DNA of 64,000 bases from positions 1,860,001-1,924,000 of the forward strand of contig NC_010524.1 in the NCBI RefSeq assembly GCF_000019785.1. Direction: 5' to 3'. A program made the translations under genes and the position numbers. How positions within the stretch are numbered: the first letter of the stretch is position 1; each line of letters opens with the position of its first letter. Shown here in pieces: positions 8,520-16,861 of the stretch. The notes under the pieces were generated by a model that was not told the origin of the DNA, did not search any database, and was given only the letters and a program-made list of their open reading frames with translations. The DNA is from Leptothrix cholodnii SP-6 (GTDB taxonomy: Bacteria > Pseudomonadota > Gammaproteobacteria > Burkholderiales > Burkholderiaceae_C).

Positions 8520-9563
8520 ATGAACGATCTCGATACCCTGGTGAGCGCTGCGCAGGCGGATTTCGCCGCCGCCACCACGCCGGCCCAGCTTGAAGATGCC
8601 AAGGCGCGTTTCCTCGGCAAGACCGGTCGCGTCACCGAGCTGCTCAAGGGCATGGCCGCGCTGACGCCCGATGAGAAGAAGACCCGCGGCGCCTCGATCA
8701 ACGAGACCAAGCAGCGCATCGAAGCCGCGCTCACGGCGCGTCGCCAGGCGCTGGCCGAGGCCGAGCTGCAGGCCCAGTTGAAGGCCGAGGCGCTCGACGT
8801 GACGCTGCCCGGTCGCCAGCGGGGTGTCGGCGGTCTGCACCCGGTGTCGCGCACGCTCGAACGCATCGAGCAGATCTTCGGTTCGATGGGTTTCGATGTC
8901 GCCGACGGCCCCGAGATCGAGACCGACTGGTACAGCTTCACCGCCCTGAACAACCCGGAAAACCACCCGGCGCGTTCGATGCAGGACACCTTCTACGTCG
9001 ACATGAACGACGAGGCCGGCCGCCCGCTGTGCCTGCGCCCGCACACCTCGCCGATGCAGGTGCGTTACGCGCGCCAGCACGCCGCGCTGCACGCCGGCAA
9101 GGACACGCTGCCCGAGATCCGCGTCATCGCGCCGGGCCGGACCTACCGCGTCGACAGCGACGCCACCCACTCGCCGATGTTCCACCAGTGCGAAGGCCTG
9201 TGGATCGGCGAGAACGTGTCGTTCAAGGACCTGAAGTCGGTGTTCACCGACTTCTTCCGTACCTTCTTCGAGACCGACGACCTGGAACTGCGCTTCCGGC
9301 CGTCGTTCTTTCCGTTCACCGAGCCGTCGGCCGAAGTGGACATCGCGTTTGCGTCCGGCCCGCTCAAGGGCCGCTGGCTCGAGGTGGCCGGCTCCGGCCA
9401 GGTACACCCGAACGTGGTGCGCAACTTCGGCCTCGACCCCGAGCGCTACATCGGTTTCGCCTTCGGCATGGGCCCGGATCGCCTGACGATGCTGCGTTAC
9501 GGCGTCAACGACCTGCGCCTGTTCTTCGAAGGCGACCTGCGCTTCCTGAGCCAGTTCAAGTAA
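8520..9563 (+). CDS. pheS: Phenylalanyl-tRNA synthetase alpha subunit
   Basis: This 347-residue catalytic subunit of the alpha2-beta2 enzyme charges tRNA-Phe. An N-terminal coiled coil (about residues 1-95) is followed by the class II core: [31 protein letters not shown], motif 2 ([29 protein letters not shown]) and motif 3 ([31 protein letters not shown]). The ATG at 8520 starts MNDLDTLV, the normal beginning; the upstream frame extension crosses the terminator and is not used. The ribosome-binding site is weak. pheT follows after 34 bp. Confidence 0.96.
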   Translation: MNDLDTLVSAAQADFAAATTPAQLEDAKARFLGKTGRVTELLKGMAALTPDEKKTRGASINETKQRIEAALTARRQALAEAELQAQLKAEALDVTLPGRQRGVGGLHPVSRTLERIEQIFGSMGFDVADGPEIETDWYSFTALNNPENHPARSMQDTFYVDMNDEAGRPLCLRPHTSPMQVRYARQHAALHAGKDTLPEIRVIAPGRTYRVDSDATHSPMFHQCEGLWIGENVSFKDLKSVFTDFFRTFFETDDLELRFRPSFFPFTEPSAEVDIAFASGPLKGRWLEVAGSGQVHPNVVRNFGLDPERYIGFAFGMGPDRLTMLRYGVNDLRLFFEGDLRFLSQFK

Positions 9564-9597
9564 ACGCACGCCACCACCCGACGCAAGGTTAGAAGCA

Positions 9598-12048
9598 ATG
9601 CAATTCCCCGAATCGTGGTTGCGCGAGTTCTGCAACCCTGAACTGAGCAGCGATGCGCTGGCCCATCTGCTGACGATGTCCGGCATGGAAGTCGAAGAGC
9701 AGCGCCCCGTCGCGCCCGCCTTCCACGGCATCGTCGTCGCCGAGATCCTCGAAGCCGAACAGCACCCGAACGCCGACAAGCTGCGCGTGTGCACGGTCGA
9801 TGCCGGTCCGCACAGCCCGGACGGCCCGCTGCAGATCGTCTGCGGTGCCCCCAACGCGCGTGCTGGCATCCGCATTCCGCTCGCCACCATCGGCGCCGAA
9901 CTGCCGCCGGGCGAGGACGGCAAGCCGTTCAAGATCGGCAAGGGCAAGCTGCGCGGCGTCGAGAGCTTCGGCATGCTGTGCTCGGCGCGCGAGCTCAAGC
10001 TGTCCGAGGACCACGGCGGCCTGCTCGAACTGCCGGCCGACGCGCCGCTCGGCCAGGACATCCGCCAGTTCCTGAACCTCGACGACGCGCTGTTCACGCT
10101 CAAGCTCACGCCCAATCTGGGCCACTGCCTGAGCGTCTACGGCGTGGCGCGCGAAGTCTCGGCCCTGACCGGCTCGCCGCTGATCACGCCGGCGATCGAG
10201 CCGGTTCGGCCCAGCCACGACGCCCGCCTGCCGGTGCGCATCGAAGCGCCCGACCTGTGCGGTCGCTTCTCGGGCCGCATCGTGCGCGGCATCAACCCGC
10301 AGGCCAGGACACCCGCGTGGATGGTCGAGCGCCTGGCGCGCTGCGGCCAGCGTTCGGTCAGCGCGCTGGTCGACATCTCGAACTACGTGATGTTCGAATA
10401 CGGCCGGCCGTCGCACATCTTCGACCTCGACAAGATCCAGGGCGGCCTGGTCGTGCGCTGGGGCCGCGCCGGCGAAACGCTCAAGCTGCTCAACGGCAAC
10501 ACCGTCACGCTCGACGAGCAGGTCGGCGTGATCGCCGACGAACATGCCGGCCAGCAGTCGGTCGAGTCGCTCGCCGGCATCATGGGCGGCGACACCACCG
10601 CGGTGAGCGACGACACCCGCAACGTCTACGTCGAAGCCGCCTTCTGGTGGCCCGAGGCGGTGGCCGGGCGTTCGCGCCGCTACAACTTTTCGACCGACGC
10701 CGGCCATCGCTTCGAGCGCGGTGTCGATCCGGCGCAGACGGTCGAGCACATCGAGCGCATCACCGCGCTGATCGTGCAGATCTGCGGCGGCGCCGACACG
10801 GTCTGCGGCCCGGTCGACGACCAGACCGCGCGCCTGCCCGAGCGTCAGCCAGTGGCTCTGCGCGTGGCGCGGGCGGCCAAGGTGATCGGCATGCCGTTGA
10901 CACAGGTGCAGTGCGCCGGCGTGTTCGAGCGTCTGGGCTTGCCGTTCACCGCGGGTGAGGGCGTCCTGACCGTGACGCCGCCGAGCTGGCGTTTCGACCT
11001 GCAGATCGAGGAAGATCTGATCGAGGAGGTGATCCGCGTCATCGGGTTCGACCAGTTGCCGCTGACGCCGCCGCTGGCGCCCGTGACGGCGCGCGTGCGC
11101 AGCGAGTCGCAGCGTGGCAGCCACGCGCTGCGCCGCACCGTGGCCGCGCTCGATTACCAGGAAACGATCAACTTCAGCTTCGTCGAGGAACGCTGGGAGA
11201 CCGAACTGGCCGGCAACGATCAGCCGATCCGCCTGCTCAACCCGATTGCCGCACCGCTGTCGGTGATGCGCTCCAGCTTGATCGGCAGCCTGATCCAGGT
11301 GCTGCGCCACAACCTGACACGGCGTGCGCCGCGGGTTCGGGTGTTCGAACTCGGCCGCGTCTTCAAGCGCGATGCCTCGGTGCAGACCAGCGAGCAGTCG
11401 GTCGTGGGCATCGATCAGCCCTTGCGTCTCGCGGGTCTGGCCTGGGGCCCGGCAGACAGCGTGCAGTGGGGCAGCAAGGAGCGCGCGGTCGATTTCTTCG
11501 ACGTCAAGGGTGACGTGCAGGCCTTGCTGGCCCCGCGTGTGGCGCGCTTTGTCGCGGCCGAACATCCGGCGATGCATCCGGGCCGCTGTGCCCGGGTGGA
11601 AGTCGATGGCACGGTCATCGGTCACGTCGGTGAACTGCACCCGCGCTGGCGCCAGGCCTATGAGTTGCCGAGCGCACCGGTGCTGTTCGAACTCGATCTC
11701 GCCAGCCTGCTCGCGCGCGAGGTGCCCGTTTACGTGCCGGTGCCGCGCCAGCAGACCGTGACACGCGATCTGGCGCTGATCGTCAAGGACAGCGTGCCCC
11801 ATGACGATGTCATCGACACGATCATGCAAGCGCCCACCGGCGGCCTGATGCGCAGCGCGCGGCTGTTCGACGTCTACCGGCCGACCGCGCAGACCACCGG
11901 TCTGGCCGAGGGTGAACGCAGCCTGGCGATCCGCCTCGAGCTGCTGGATGACGAAACGCCGCTCACCGATGCGCGCAGCGATGCGGCCATCCAAGCCGTG
12001 ATCGATGCGGTGCAATCCGGTCTCGGCGCCCGGTTGCGCGGCGCCTGA
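9598..12048 (+). CDS. pheT: Phenylalanyl-tRNA synthetase beta subunit
   Basis: This 816-residue subunit has the expected domain order: [11 protein letters not shown] start, EMAP-II-like tRNA-binding domain (about 40-150, with [17 protein letters not shown] and [11 protein letters not shown]), the B3/B4 editing region, the B5 domain, the synthetase-like core ([29 protein letters not shown]) and a C-terminal ferredoxin-fold anticodon-binding domain ([18 protein letters not shown]). It is needed for tRNA binding and for editing of mischarged Tyr-tRNA-Phe. The gene is followed by ihfA after 44 bp, as in many proteobacteria. Confidence 0.97.
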   Translation: MQFPESWLREFCNPELSSDALAHLLTMSGMEVEEQRPVAPAFHGIVVAEILEAEQHPNADKLRVCTVDAGPHSPDGPLQIVCGAPNARAGIRIPLATIGAELPPGEDGKPFKIGKGKLRGVESFGMLCSARELKLSEDHGGLLELPADAPLGQDIRQFLNLDDALFTLKLTPNLGHCLSVYGVAREVSALTGSPLITPAIEPVRPSHDARLPVRIEAPDLCGRFSGRIVRGINPQARTPAWMVERLARCGQRSVSALVDISNYVMFEYGRPSHIFDLDKIQGGLVVRWGRAGETLKLLNGNTVTLDEQVGVIADEHAGQQSVESLAGIMGGDTTAVSDDTRNVYVEAAFWWPEAVAGRSRRYNFSTDAGHRFERGVDPAQTVEHIERITALIVQICGGADTVCGPVDDQTARLPERQPVALRVARAAKVIGMPLTQVQCAGVFERLGLPFTAGEGVLTVTPPSWRFDLQIEEDLIEEVIRVIGFDQLPLTPPLAPVTARVRSESQRGSHALRRTVAALDYQETINFSFVEERWETELAGNDQPIRLLNPIAAPLSVMRSSLIGSLIQVLRHNLTRRAPRVRVFELGRVFKRDASVQTSEQSVVGIDQPLRLAGLAWGPADSVQWGSKERAVDFFDVKGDVQALLAPRVARFVAAEHPAMHPGRCARVEVDGTVIGHVGELHPRWRQAYELPSAPVLFELDLASLLAREVPVYVPVPRQQTVTRDLALIVKDSVPHDDVIDTIMQAPTGGLMRSARLFDVYRPTAQTTGLAEGERSLAIRLELLDDETPLTDARSDAAIQAVIDAVQSGLGARLRGA

Positions 12049-12092
12049 ACCGAAGTCCGGCCCGAACACTCGCAGTTCAACCACGGCAAGCC

Positions 12093-12434
12093 ATGGAACG
12101 CGTCATCCTCCCCACGCTGGAAACCCCGACCCTCACCAAGGCCGAACTCGCCGAGTTGCTGTTCGAGCGCCTGGGACTCAACAAACGCGAGTCCAAGGAC
12201 ATGGTGGAGGCCTATTTCGACTTCATCCACGAGGCGCTGGTGCGCGGTGAGGACGTCAAGCTCTCCGGCTTCGGCAACTTCCAGGTCCGGCGCAAGGCAC
12301 CGCGCCCGGGGCGCAACCCGCGCACCGGCGAAGCCATCCCGATCCGGGCGCGCAATGTCGTCACGTTTCACGCCAGTCACAAACTCAAGGCGATCGTGCA
12401 AGGCGAGACCCCGCCACCCGGCGAGTTCGAGTAA
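12093..12434 (+). CDS. ihfA: Integration host factor alpha subunit
   Basis: This 113-residue member of the HU/IHF family has [51 protein letters not shown] and [18 protein letters not shown]. The NPRTGE arm with the intercalating Pro follows the family pattern. The N-terminal and C-terminal extensions relative to HU and the position directly after pheT identify it as IhfA. As a heterodimer with IhfB it bends DNA at specific sites for recombination, replication and promoter architecture. Confidence 0.95.
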   Translation: MERVILPTLETPTLTKAELAELLFERLGLNKRESKDMVEAYFDFIHEALVRGEDVKLSGFGNFQVRRKAPRPGRNPRTGEAIPIRARNVVTFHASHKLKAIVQGETPPPGEFE

Positions 12435-12468
12435 AGTCTGGGGAGACTCCTGAAACCCATTGATTTCA

Positions 12469-12954
12469 ATGGAAAATCCTCTCCCGGCCATACCGCCCAA
12501 GCGTTACTTCACCATCGGTGAAGTGAGCGAGTTGTGTGGCGTCAAGCCGTATGTGCTGCGCTACTGGGAGCAGGAATTCACCCAACTGCGGCCGATGAAA
12601 CGGCGCGGCAACCGGCGTTATTACCAGCACCACGAGGTGCTCCTGATCCGCCGTATCCGCGACCTGCTCTACGAGCAGGGTTTCACCATCAGCGGGGCAC
12701 GTAATCGTCTGGCGGAATTGGGCGCGCTGAATGCGCACTCGTCGCACCTCGACGACTTCGAGGACGAAGTCTCCGAGCGCGAACTGGGCTTGTCGCCCGA
12801 ACGCGTTCCGGCCCCGCCCGTACCGACCCCAGCGAGTGCGGCGCTCGTGATCAAGCCTGCCGATGCGTCGACTGCGGTCGCTCCTGCTGGCCGGGTGCAG
12901 TCCATACGCGATGAACTCTTGTCGATCCGAAGTCTGCTTGAGGTCGATTTCTAA
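12469..12954 (+). CDS. MerR-family transcriptional regulator
   Basis: The protein has 161 residues. The N-terminal winged helix-turn-helix is typical of Mer[26 protein letters not shown], then [42 protein letters not shown]. The C-terminal half is a low-complexity Ala/Pro stretch and a short acidic region, with no obvious ligand-binding cysteines. A MerR-like gene between ihfA and tRNA-Pro is a conserved arrangement in many beta- and gammaproteobacteria, but its target is not known to me. ATG 12469 is chosen; a TTG at 12460 is in the same frame and lies nearer to GGGGAG (12440-12445), so three extra residues are possible. Confidence 0.88.
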   Translation: MENPLPAIPPKRYFTIGEVSELCGVKPYVLRYWEQEFTQLRPMKRRGNRRYYQHHEVLLIRRIRDLLYEQGFTISGARNRLAELGALNAHSSHLDDFEDEVSERELGLSPERVPAPPVPTPASAALVIKPADASTAVAPAGRVQSIRDELLSIRSLLEVDF

Positions 12955-12961
12955 AAACTTT

Positions 12962-12991
12962 TTGCTTCGGCAGTAGTAATGGCTATATAAT
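12962..12991 (+). promoter_or_regulatory. Promoter of tRNA-Pro
   Basis: TTGCTT (12962-12967) and a consensus TATAAT (12986-12991) are separated by 18 bp, and the -10 box ends 12 bases before the mature tRNA begins. The short local AT-rich stretch contrasts with the GC-rich genes around it. Confidence 0.7.
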
Positions 12992-13003
12992 TTTAGGCTC
13001 AGT

Positions 13004-13080
13004 CGGGGCGTAGCGCAGCCAGGTAGCGCACTTGCATGGGGTGCAAGGGGTCGTGAGTTCGAATCCCACCGTCCCGACCA
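13004..13080 (+). tRNA. tRNA-Pro (anticodon GGG)
   Basis: This is a 77-base cloverleaf with acceptor CGGGGCG, D-arm, anticodon stem CTTGC/GCAAG around loop ATGGGGT (anticodon GGG), T-arm with GTTCGAATC and an encoded CCA end. It follows the MerR gene by 49 bp and has its own promoter. Confidence 0.95.
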
Positions 13081-13089
13081 TATGAATCA

Positions 13090-13120
13090 ACGGGTTAGCT
13101 CTCTCAAGGGGCTAGCCCGT
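13090..13120 (+). terminator. Probable terminator of tRNA-Pro
   Basis: ACGGGTTAGC (13090-13099) pairs with GCTAGCCCGT (13111-13120), with one G-U pair and an 11-base loop, ten bases after the tRNA. The downstream tail TTTGGCTTTG is only moderately T-rich. Confidence 0.6.
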
Positions 13121-13440
13121 TTGGCTTTGTGGGGCCTCCGGCAACAGGATTCTGATCTTTCGATATTGCCGATCCCGATGATGTGGATCGACTCAAGATC
13201 CAAGTGACGTCCTCCATTCTCTATCGTCGGGCTTTCAGCTGACCTGAATTCAGCAAGCCCCGGGTCCGCAGTGCCGACGGGTGGTCGTTTGCGCGGGGGC
13301 ACTCCAGGATGGTTCTGAAACGAAGGAGCACTTCTCAAAAGTGCGGGACGGGTCAGTTCACGGTGACGCCTGTCGCGTGTGCAAAACAGATCGAAACCCC
13401 ATGCCGGTGACTACATGGTGGCGACATGAGCCCCAGAAAC
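13121..13440. other. Intergenic stretch without recognisable gene
   Basis: The 320 bases between the tRNA-Pro terminator and the tRNA-Thr terminator hold no reading frame with recognisable content. Small frames exist on both strands but lack ribosome-binding sites and family motifs. Regions 3' of tRNA genes are common integration sites, but no integrase, direct repeat of the tRNA end or mobile-element remnant was seen here. Confidence 0.6.
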
Positions 13441-13468
13441 GACAAAGCCCCGGCTTGTGGCCGGGGCT
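13441..13468 (-). terminator. Terminator of tRNA-Thr
   Basis: Reading on the minus strand, the stem AGCCCCGG/CCGGGGCT (13446-13453 with 13461-13468) has a seven-base loop and is followed by TTTGTC. It lies 17 bases after the tRNA 3' end. Confidence 0.75.
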
Positions 13469-13484
13469 AAGTGCTTGTTTTTAT

Positions 13485-13560
13485 TGGTGCCGGAGAAAGG
13501 AATCGAACCCTCGACCTTCTCATTACGAATGAGCTGCTCTACCAACTGAGCTACACCGGC
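13485..13560 (-). tRNA. tRNA-Thr (anticodon CGT)
   Basis: This is a 76-base cloverleaf on the minus strand, starting GCCGGTGTAGCTCAGTTGG, with anticodon loop TTCGTAA (CGT, reading ACG codons), T-loop TTCGATT and encoded CCA. The acceptor has one T-T mismatch and the anticodon stem one G-A closing mismatch, both tolerable. It is oriented against tRNA-Pro. Confidence 0.93.
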
Positions 13561-13571
13561 GAAAGACCGAT

Positions 13572-13600
13572 ATTCTAGCCTGAAGTCGGACTCTTGTGAA
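13572..13600 (-). promoter_or_regulatory. Promoter of tRNA-Thr inside the end of the upstream gene
   Basis: On the minus strand TTCACA (13595-13600) and TAGAAT (13572-13577) are 17 bp apart, and the -10 box ends 11 bases before the tRNA. The -10 box begins with the TAG stop codon of the TPR protein gene, so the promoter lies within the last codons of that gene. Confidence 0.6.
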
Positions 13601-16600
13601 GATGTCCTGTCAACACGCGGCGGTGTTGCCACAGTTCCTGCCAGGTGGCTTCGAGTTTTCGGGCCAGTCGTGCGGGCTGGAACAGGGCTGCATGGTGGTG
13701 GGCCGAGTTCAGTTTCTGTCGCCAGGCCAGCAGTTCTCGCGGATGACGCAGCAGTCGCATCGCCTGGGCCTGGTGGCTGGCGGCGTCGGCACTCAGGCCT
13801 TCGGGCAGGCCGGCGGCGAGCAGCAGTGCGGCACTGTGGCGGGCGCGGTGGCTGTCGCCGGCTTGACAGAGGGCCGGGACGCCAGCGCACAGTGCATCGA
13901 GCAGGCGATCGCTGCCGTCGACGCAGGGTGATGCGTCCGGCGTTTGCAGGTAGACATCGGCCTGACTCAGTGCCATCAGCGTGCCGGTGTGTTCTGACGG
14001 GCCCGTTTCGAGCCTGAAATGAAGGCGCTGCGCAGCGATACCGGCAGCCGCCGCCGCCTGACGCAAGGCGTTGCGTGACGCCGCAAGGCCGGGTGCCAGC
14101 CACAGCACGGCAGGTGGGCAAGCTGTCATCAGGCGCATCCAGAACGACCAGGTCGCCGGGTCGATGCTGGCGTGGGGCGCCAGGCAAGCCAGTACAGGCG
14201 CCTTTTCGGGCAGTCCGAGTGCCGCGCGCAGGGCGGCGCGGGTCGGCACCGACCGGCCGCCCAGCCGCAGCAGCTCGGGCAGGGCGATCGCGCTGCGGTG
14301 GCAGTCGGGCAGCCACGAGGTGCCTGGCGGCGGCTCGATCGGGCCCGGATCGGCGGCTGGCGCGCCATCGCTGTGGCGATCGCTGAGGCGCGCGTCGAAG
14401 CCGGGCGGGAGTTGCGTGCCGGCCTGGTTCAGCCAAGCCAGTTGCAGGCCTGCCGGATGACGCATCCAGATGCCGGTGCGCGCGTGCGGGCTGATGCCGT
14501 CGAGGTCGATCAGGATGTCGATCTGGTCGGCGTGAATGCGTGCGGCGATCTGGCTGTCGCTGTGGCCCTGGAGAGTGGCGATGCCGTCGATCTCGTCGAG
14601 CGCGCCCTCGCCATCGTGAAACGGTCGGGTGCCGGACGGGCCCGAGTCGGCCGGTGCATTCCAGCGGTAGACATGCAGCTGGAAGCTGGTTTGACGGTGC
14701 GCGTCGCGCAGCGCCGCGAGCAGCGTGCCGTGACTGTGCAGTGCCGCAGCCGATCCGGCATACGCCACCCGAAGGCGGTCTGGCGCGCTCGCGGTGCGGG
14801 GCGCTCGTCCGGCCGATGCGGTGCGGGCGGTTGGATGCGCGGGCCTTTGGTGCAGCAAGGGTGCCAGCGAGCGGGCATCGAGCTGGCTGCAGAGATGCCA
14901 GAGGGCATCCGCGCTGAGCTGATGGCTGTCGACTGCGGTCGGCGTCGTCGACGGCTCGGTGCTTCGCTCGGACTGGGTCACGAAAGCGGTGGCGAGCGCG
15001 CGCAGCGCCGTGGTGTCGGGCGTGTGTGACCAATCGCACAGAGCACGCCTGAGCGCCGCGGCTTCCAGTTGCAGCAAGGCGTCGTCGGGGTGGCTGGCCA
15101 GGCAGGGTTCCAGCAGCGACCAGGCGCGGTCGTGCTGGCCTCGGCGCTGATAGAGCCGCGCCAGCGCGAGCCGGGTGTCGAGGCTCGCCGGCACGGGCAG
15201 GCCCGGTAGCGCCTGCCGATAGCAGGCCGCAGCCGCATCGGCATCGCCCTGTGCCGACGCGGCCATGCCGAGCAGCCGCAGTGTTTCGGCGTGACGTGGG
15301 TCGTCGCCATCGACGCCGCCGAGGACCTGATTGAAATGGGCCGCCGCGGCTTCGGGCTCGTCGGCGTCGAGCAGCAGCGTGCCGAGCTGGAGGTGGCAGC
15401 TGATCTCGGCCGGCTGGTGCTGCAGCCCGGCCCGGTAGAGTGCGATCGCTTGCTCGCGCAGTCCGGCCTGGCGGTACAGCTGCGCCAGTTGATGGCGTGT
15501 GGCGCTGTCGTGCGGGGCCAGTGTCATGTAGCGGGCCAGCGCATGGCTCGCGGCGTCGCGCTCGCCTTGCTGCAGGCAGAGCAGGGCGAGGCTGCGCCAG
15601 CCATCCGGGTAGGCGGGCGTGACGTCGGTGACGCGTTCGAACAGTGCACGGGCCTGCGCCAGGTCGCCGTCGTGCTGGGCCAGCAGGCCGAGCAGGCGCC
15701 AGGCGTCAGGGCGCTGCGGTTGACTGATCAGCAGTTGCACGCAGCCGGCCCGAGCGGCGGCCGTGTGGCCTCGCTGGCAGGCGGCGATCAGCTCGGTCAT
15801 CGCGGCCTGGGCGTCGGCGCCGGGCAGGTTTCTGAGGGCGCCGTGCAAGGCGCCGATCTGTGTCTGGGCCCAGCTTGCGAGGGCGGCTGAAGTGGGTGTG
15901 TCGTCTTCCAGCCGCCAGACCGGCTTGCCCAGCGCGGTGGCCAGGCTGGCGGCATCGGCGTCGTCGGTCAGCAGCAGGTCGAGCAGGGCGATCTGGCGGG
16001 CGCAATGCAGCCAGCCAGGGGCGGTCGCGGCGTCGGGTGCCGGATCGCCTGGCCAGGGGCCCAGGTCGAGGTGCGGGCTGGCCGGCTCGGCGTCAGCCTG
16101 CCTCGACCATGCCGCCAGCATGACGGCGGCGCCCGGGGCGATTTCCGGCATCGTGGCGTGGCTGGCGCCGGTGCAGCACCAGCCCACCAGCAGGCGCTCG
16201 CCGCGCTGATAGCCGGCCGCGGCCCAGGCATCGAGCAGGTCCTGCATCCCGGTCGCGGGCAGATGCAGGCGTGGCGCAACGCGGGTGGGCTCGCCGTCTG
16301 CGCGATCGATCAGTTCGGGCAATGCCGCCAGGTCGATCTGCGCACCGACCGTGGCCGTCAGCGCGCCAGGGGGGGCGATCGGATCATCGACATCGGCTCG
16401 TGGCCAGACCGCCCAGACCCCCGGCGCGCGCGCCAGCAGGTCGGCATGTCGTGCCGGTGTGGCCAGCATCACGCGCTGACCCCGCCGGGCCAGCGCCGCC
16501 ACGGTGCCGAGATGATCCAGGGTCGACGCCAGACTCGCGTCGGTGTGCACCAGCAGCGCGAGATCGGCGCTCAGGGTTCGACCGCGCCAGGTCGGCCAGA

Positions 16601-16619
16601 AGGGGTTGTGTGTCGCCAT
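13575..16619 (-). CDS. TPR protein with degenerate SPINDLY/OGT-like C-terminus
   Basis: The product has 1014 residues from the ATG at 16617-16619; earlier in-frame starts up to 16766 are possible. An N-terminal glycosyltransferase-like region (LVHTDASLASTLDHLGTVAALARRG) is followed by a series of tetratricopeptide repeats (LLGLLAQHDGDLAQARALFE and onwards). The C-terminal 380 residues follow the layout of the SPINDLY/OGT family (GT41). Key elements of that family are lost: no Asp/His pair before the first helix (VAYAGSAAALHSHG), no FNxxYK lysine (LACLAPHASIDP instead) and no HTT motif (DASPCVDGSDRLLDALCAG instead). It is divergent from the giant repeat protein, with an intact OGT relative on the far side. 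It may be a scaffold, a specificity subunit or an altered enzyme. I am sure of the TPRs and moderately sure of the OGT relationship. Confidence 0.7.
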   Translation of the reverse strand: MATHNPFWPTWRGRTLSADLALLVHTDASLASTLDHLGTVAALARRGQRVMLATPARHADLLARAPGVWAVWPRADVDDPIAPPGALTATVGAQIDLAALPELIDRADGEPTRVAPRLHLPATGMQDLLDAWAAAGYQRGERLLVGWCCTGASHATMPEIAPGAAVMLAAWSRQADAEPASPHLDLGPWPGDPAPDAATAPGWLHCARQIALLDLLLTDDADAASLATALGKPVWRLEDDTPTSAALASWAQTQIGALHGALRNLPGADAQAAMTELIAACQRGHTAAARAGCVQLLISQPQRPDAWRLLGLLAQHDGDLAQARALFERVTDVTPAYPDGWRSLALLCLQQGERDAASHALARYMTLAPHDSATRHQLAQLYRQAGLREQAIALYRAGLQHQPAEISCHLQLGTLLLDADEPEAAAAHFNQVLGGVDGDDPRHAETLRLLGMAASAQGDADAAAACYRQALPGLPVPASLDTRLALARLYQRRGQHDRAWSLLEPCLASHPDDALLQLEAAALRRALCDWSHTPDTTALRALATAFVTQSERSTEPSTTPTAVDSHQLSADALWHLCSQLDARSLAPLLHQRPAHPTARTASAGRAPRTASAPDRLRVAYAGSAAALHSHGTLLAALRDAHRQTSFQLHVYRWNAPADSGPSGTRPFHDGEGALDEIDGIATLQGHSDSQIAARIHADQIDILIDLDGISPHARTGIWMRHPAGLQLAWLNQAGTQLPPGFDARLSDRHSDGAPAADPGPIEPPPGTSWLPDCHRSAIALPELLRLGGRSVPTRAALRAALGLPEKAPVLACLAPHASIDPATWSFWMRLMTACPPAVLWLAPGLAASRNALRQAAAAAGIAAQRLHFRLETGPSEHTGTLMALSQADVYLQTPDASPCVDGSDRLLDALCAGVPALCQAGDSHRARHSAALLLAAGLPEGLSADAASHQAQAMRLLRHPRELLAWRQKLNSAHHHAALFQPARLARKLEATWQELWQHRRVLTGHLHKSPTSG

Positions 16620-16718
16620 CGGCAGCCAGCCTACGGTCAGGGCGCCGTGCCGCTGCGCCGAACAACGCGGCCTTGACCCCCCAAATGCCGCCCATCGCGG
16701 CCAGCCGGTGCGCCGCGT

Positions 16719-16797
16719 TGCATATGCACGGTCAAGCCCATGCATATCCACCGATCGCCTCTTCAAGCCTCAGGCAACGTAGCCGATATAGCCGATA
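16719..16797. promoter_or_regulatory. Divergent control region with repeated TGCATAT elements
   Basis: In the 242 bp between the TPR/OGT-like gene and the giant repeat gene, the palindrome TGCATATGCA (16719-16728) recurs with one change as TGCATATCCA (16741-16750). The spacing is 22 bp, about two helical turns. A perfect tandem 9-mer TAGCCGATA follows at 16780-16788 and 16789-16797. These are candidate operator sites for co-regulating the two divergent genes. The regulator is unknown and no strong sigma-70 boxes are evident. Confidence 0.4.
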
Positions 16798-16861
16798 GAC
16801 CAACCAAACCCCAGGCCGGAGGGCTGTTCGGGGTCGTTGTGAACAACTGCAGGAATCGCTC

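Noticed and set aside
13004..13440. Integration site of a genomic island at the 3' end of tRNA-Pro
   Set aside because: No integrase, no second copy of the tRNA 3' end and no mobile-element genes are visible. The surface-protein locus downstream has the same GC level as the core genes.
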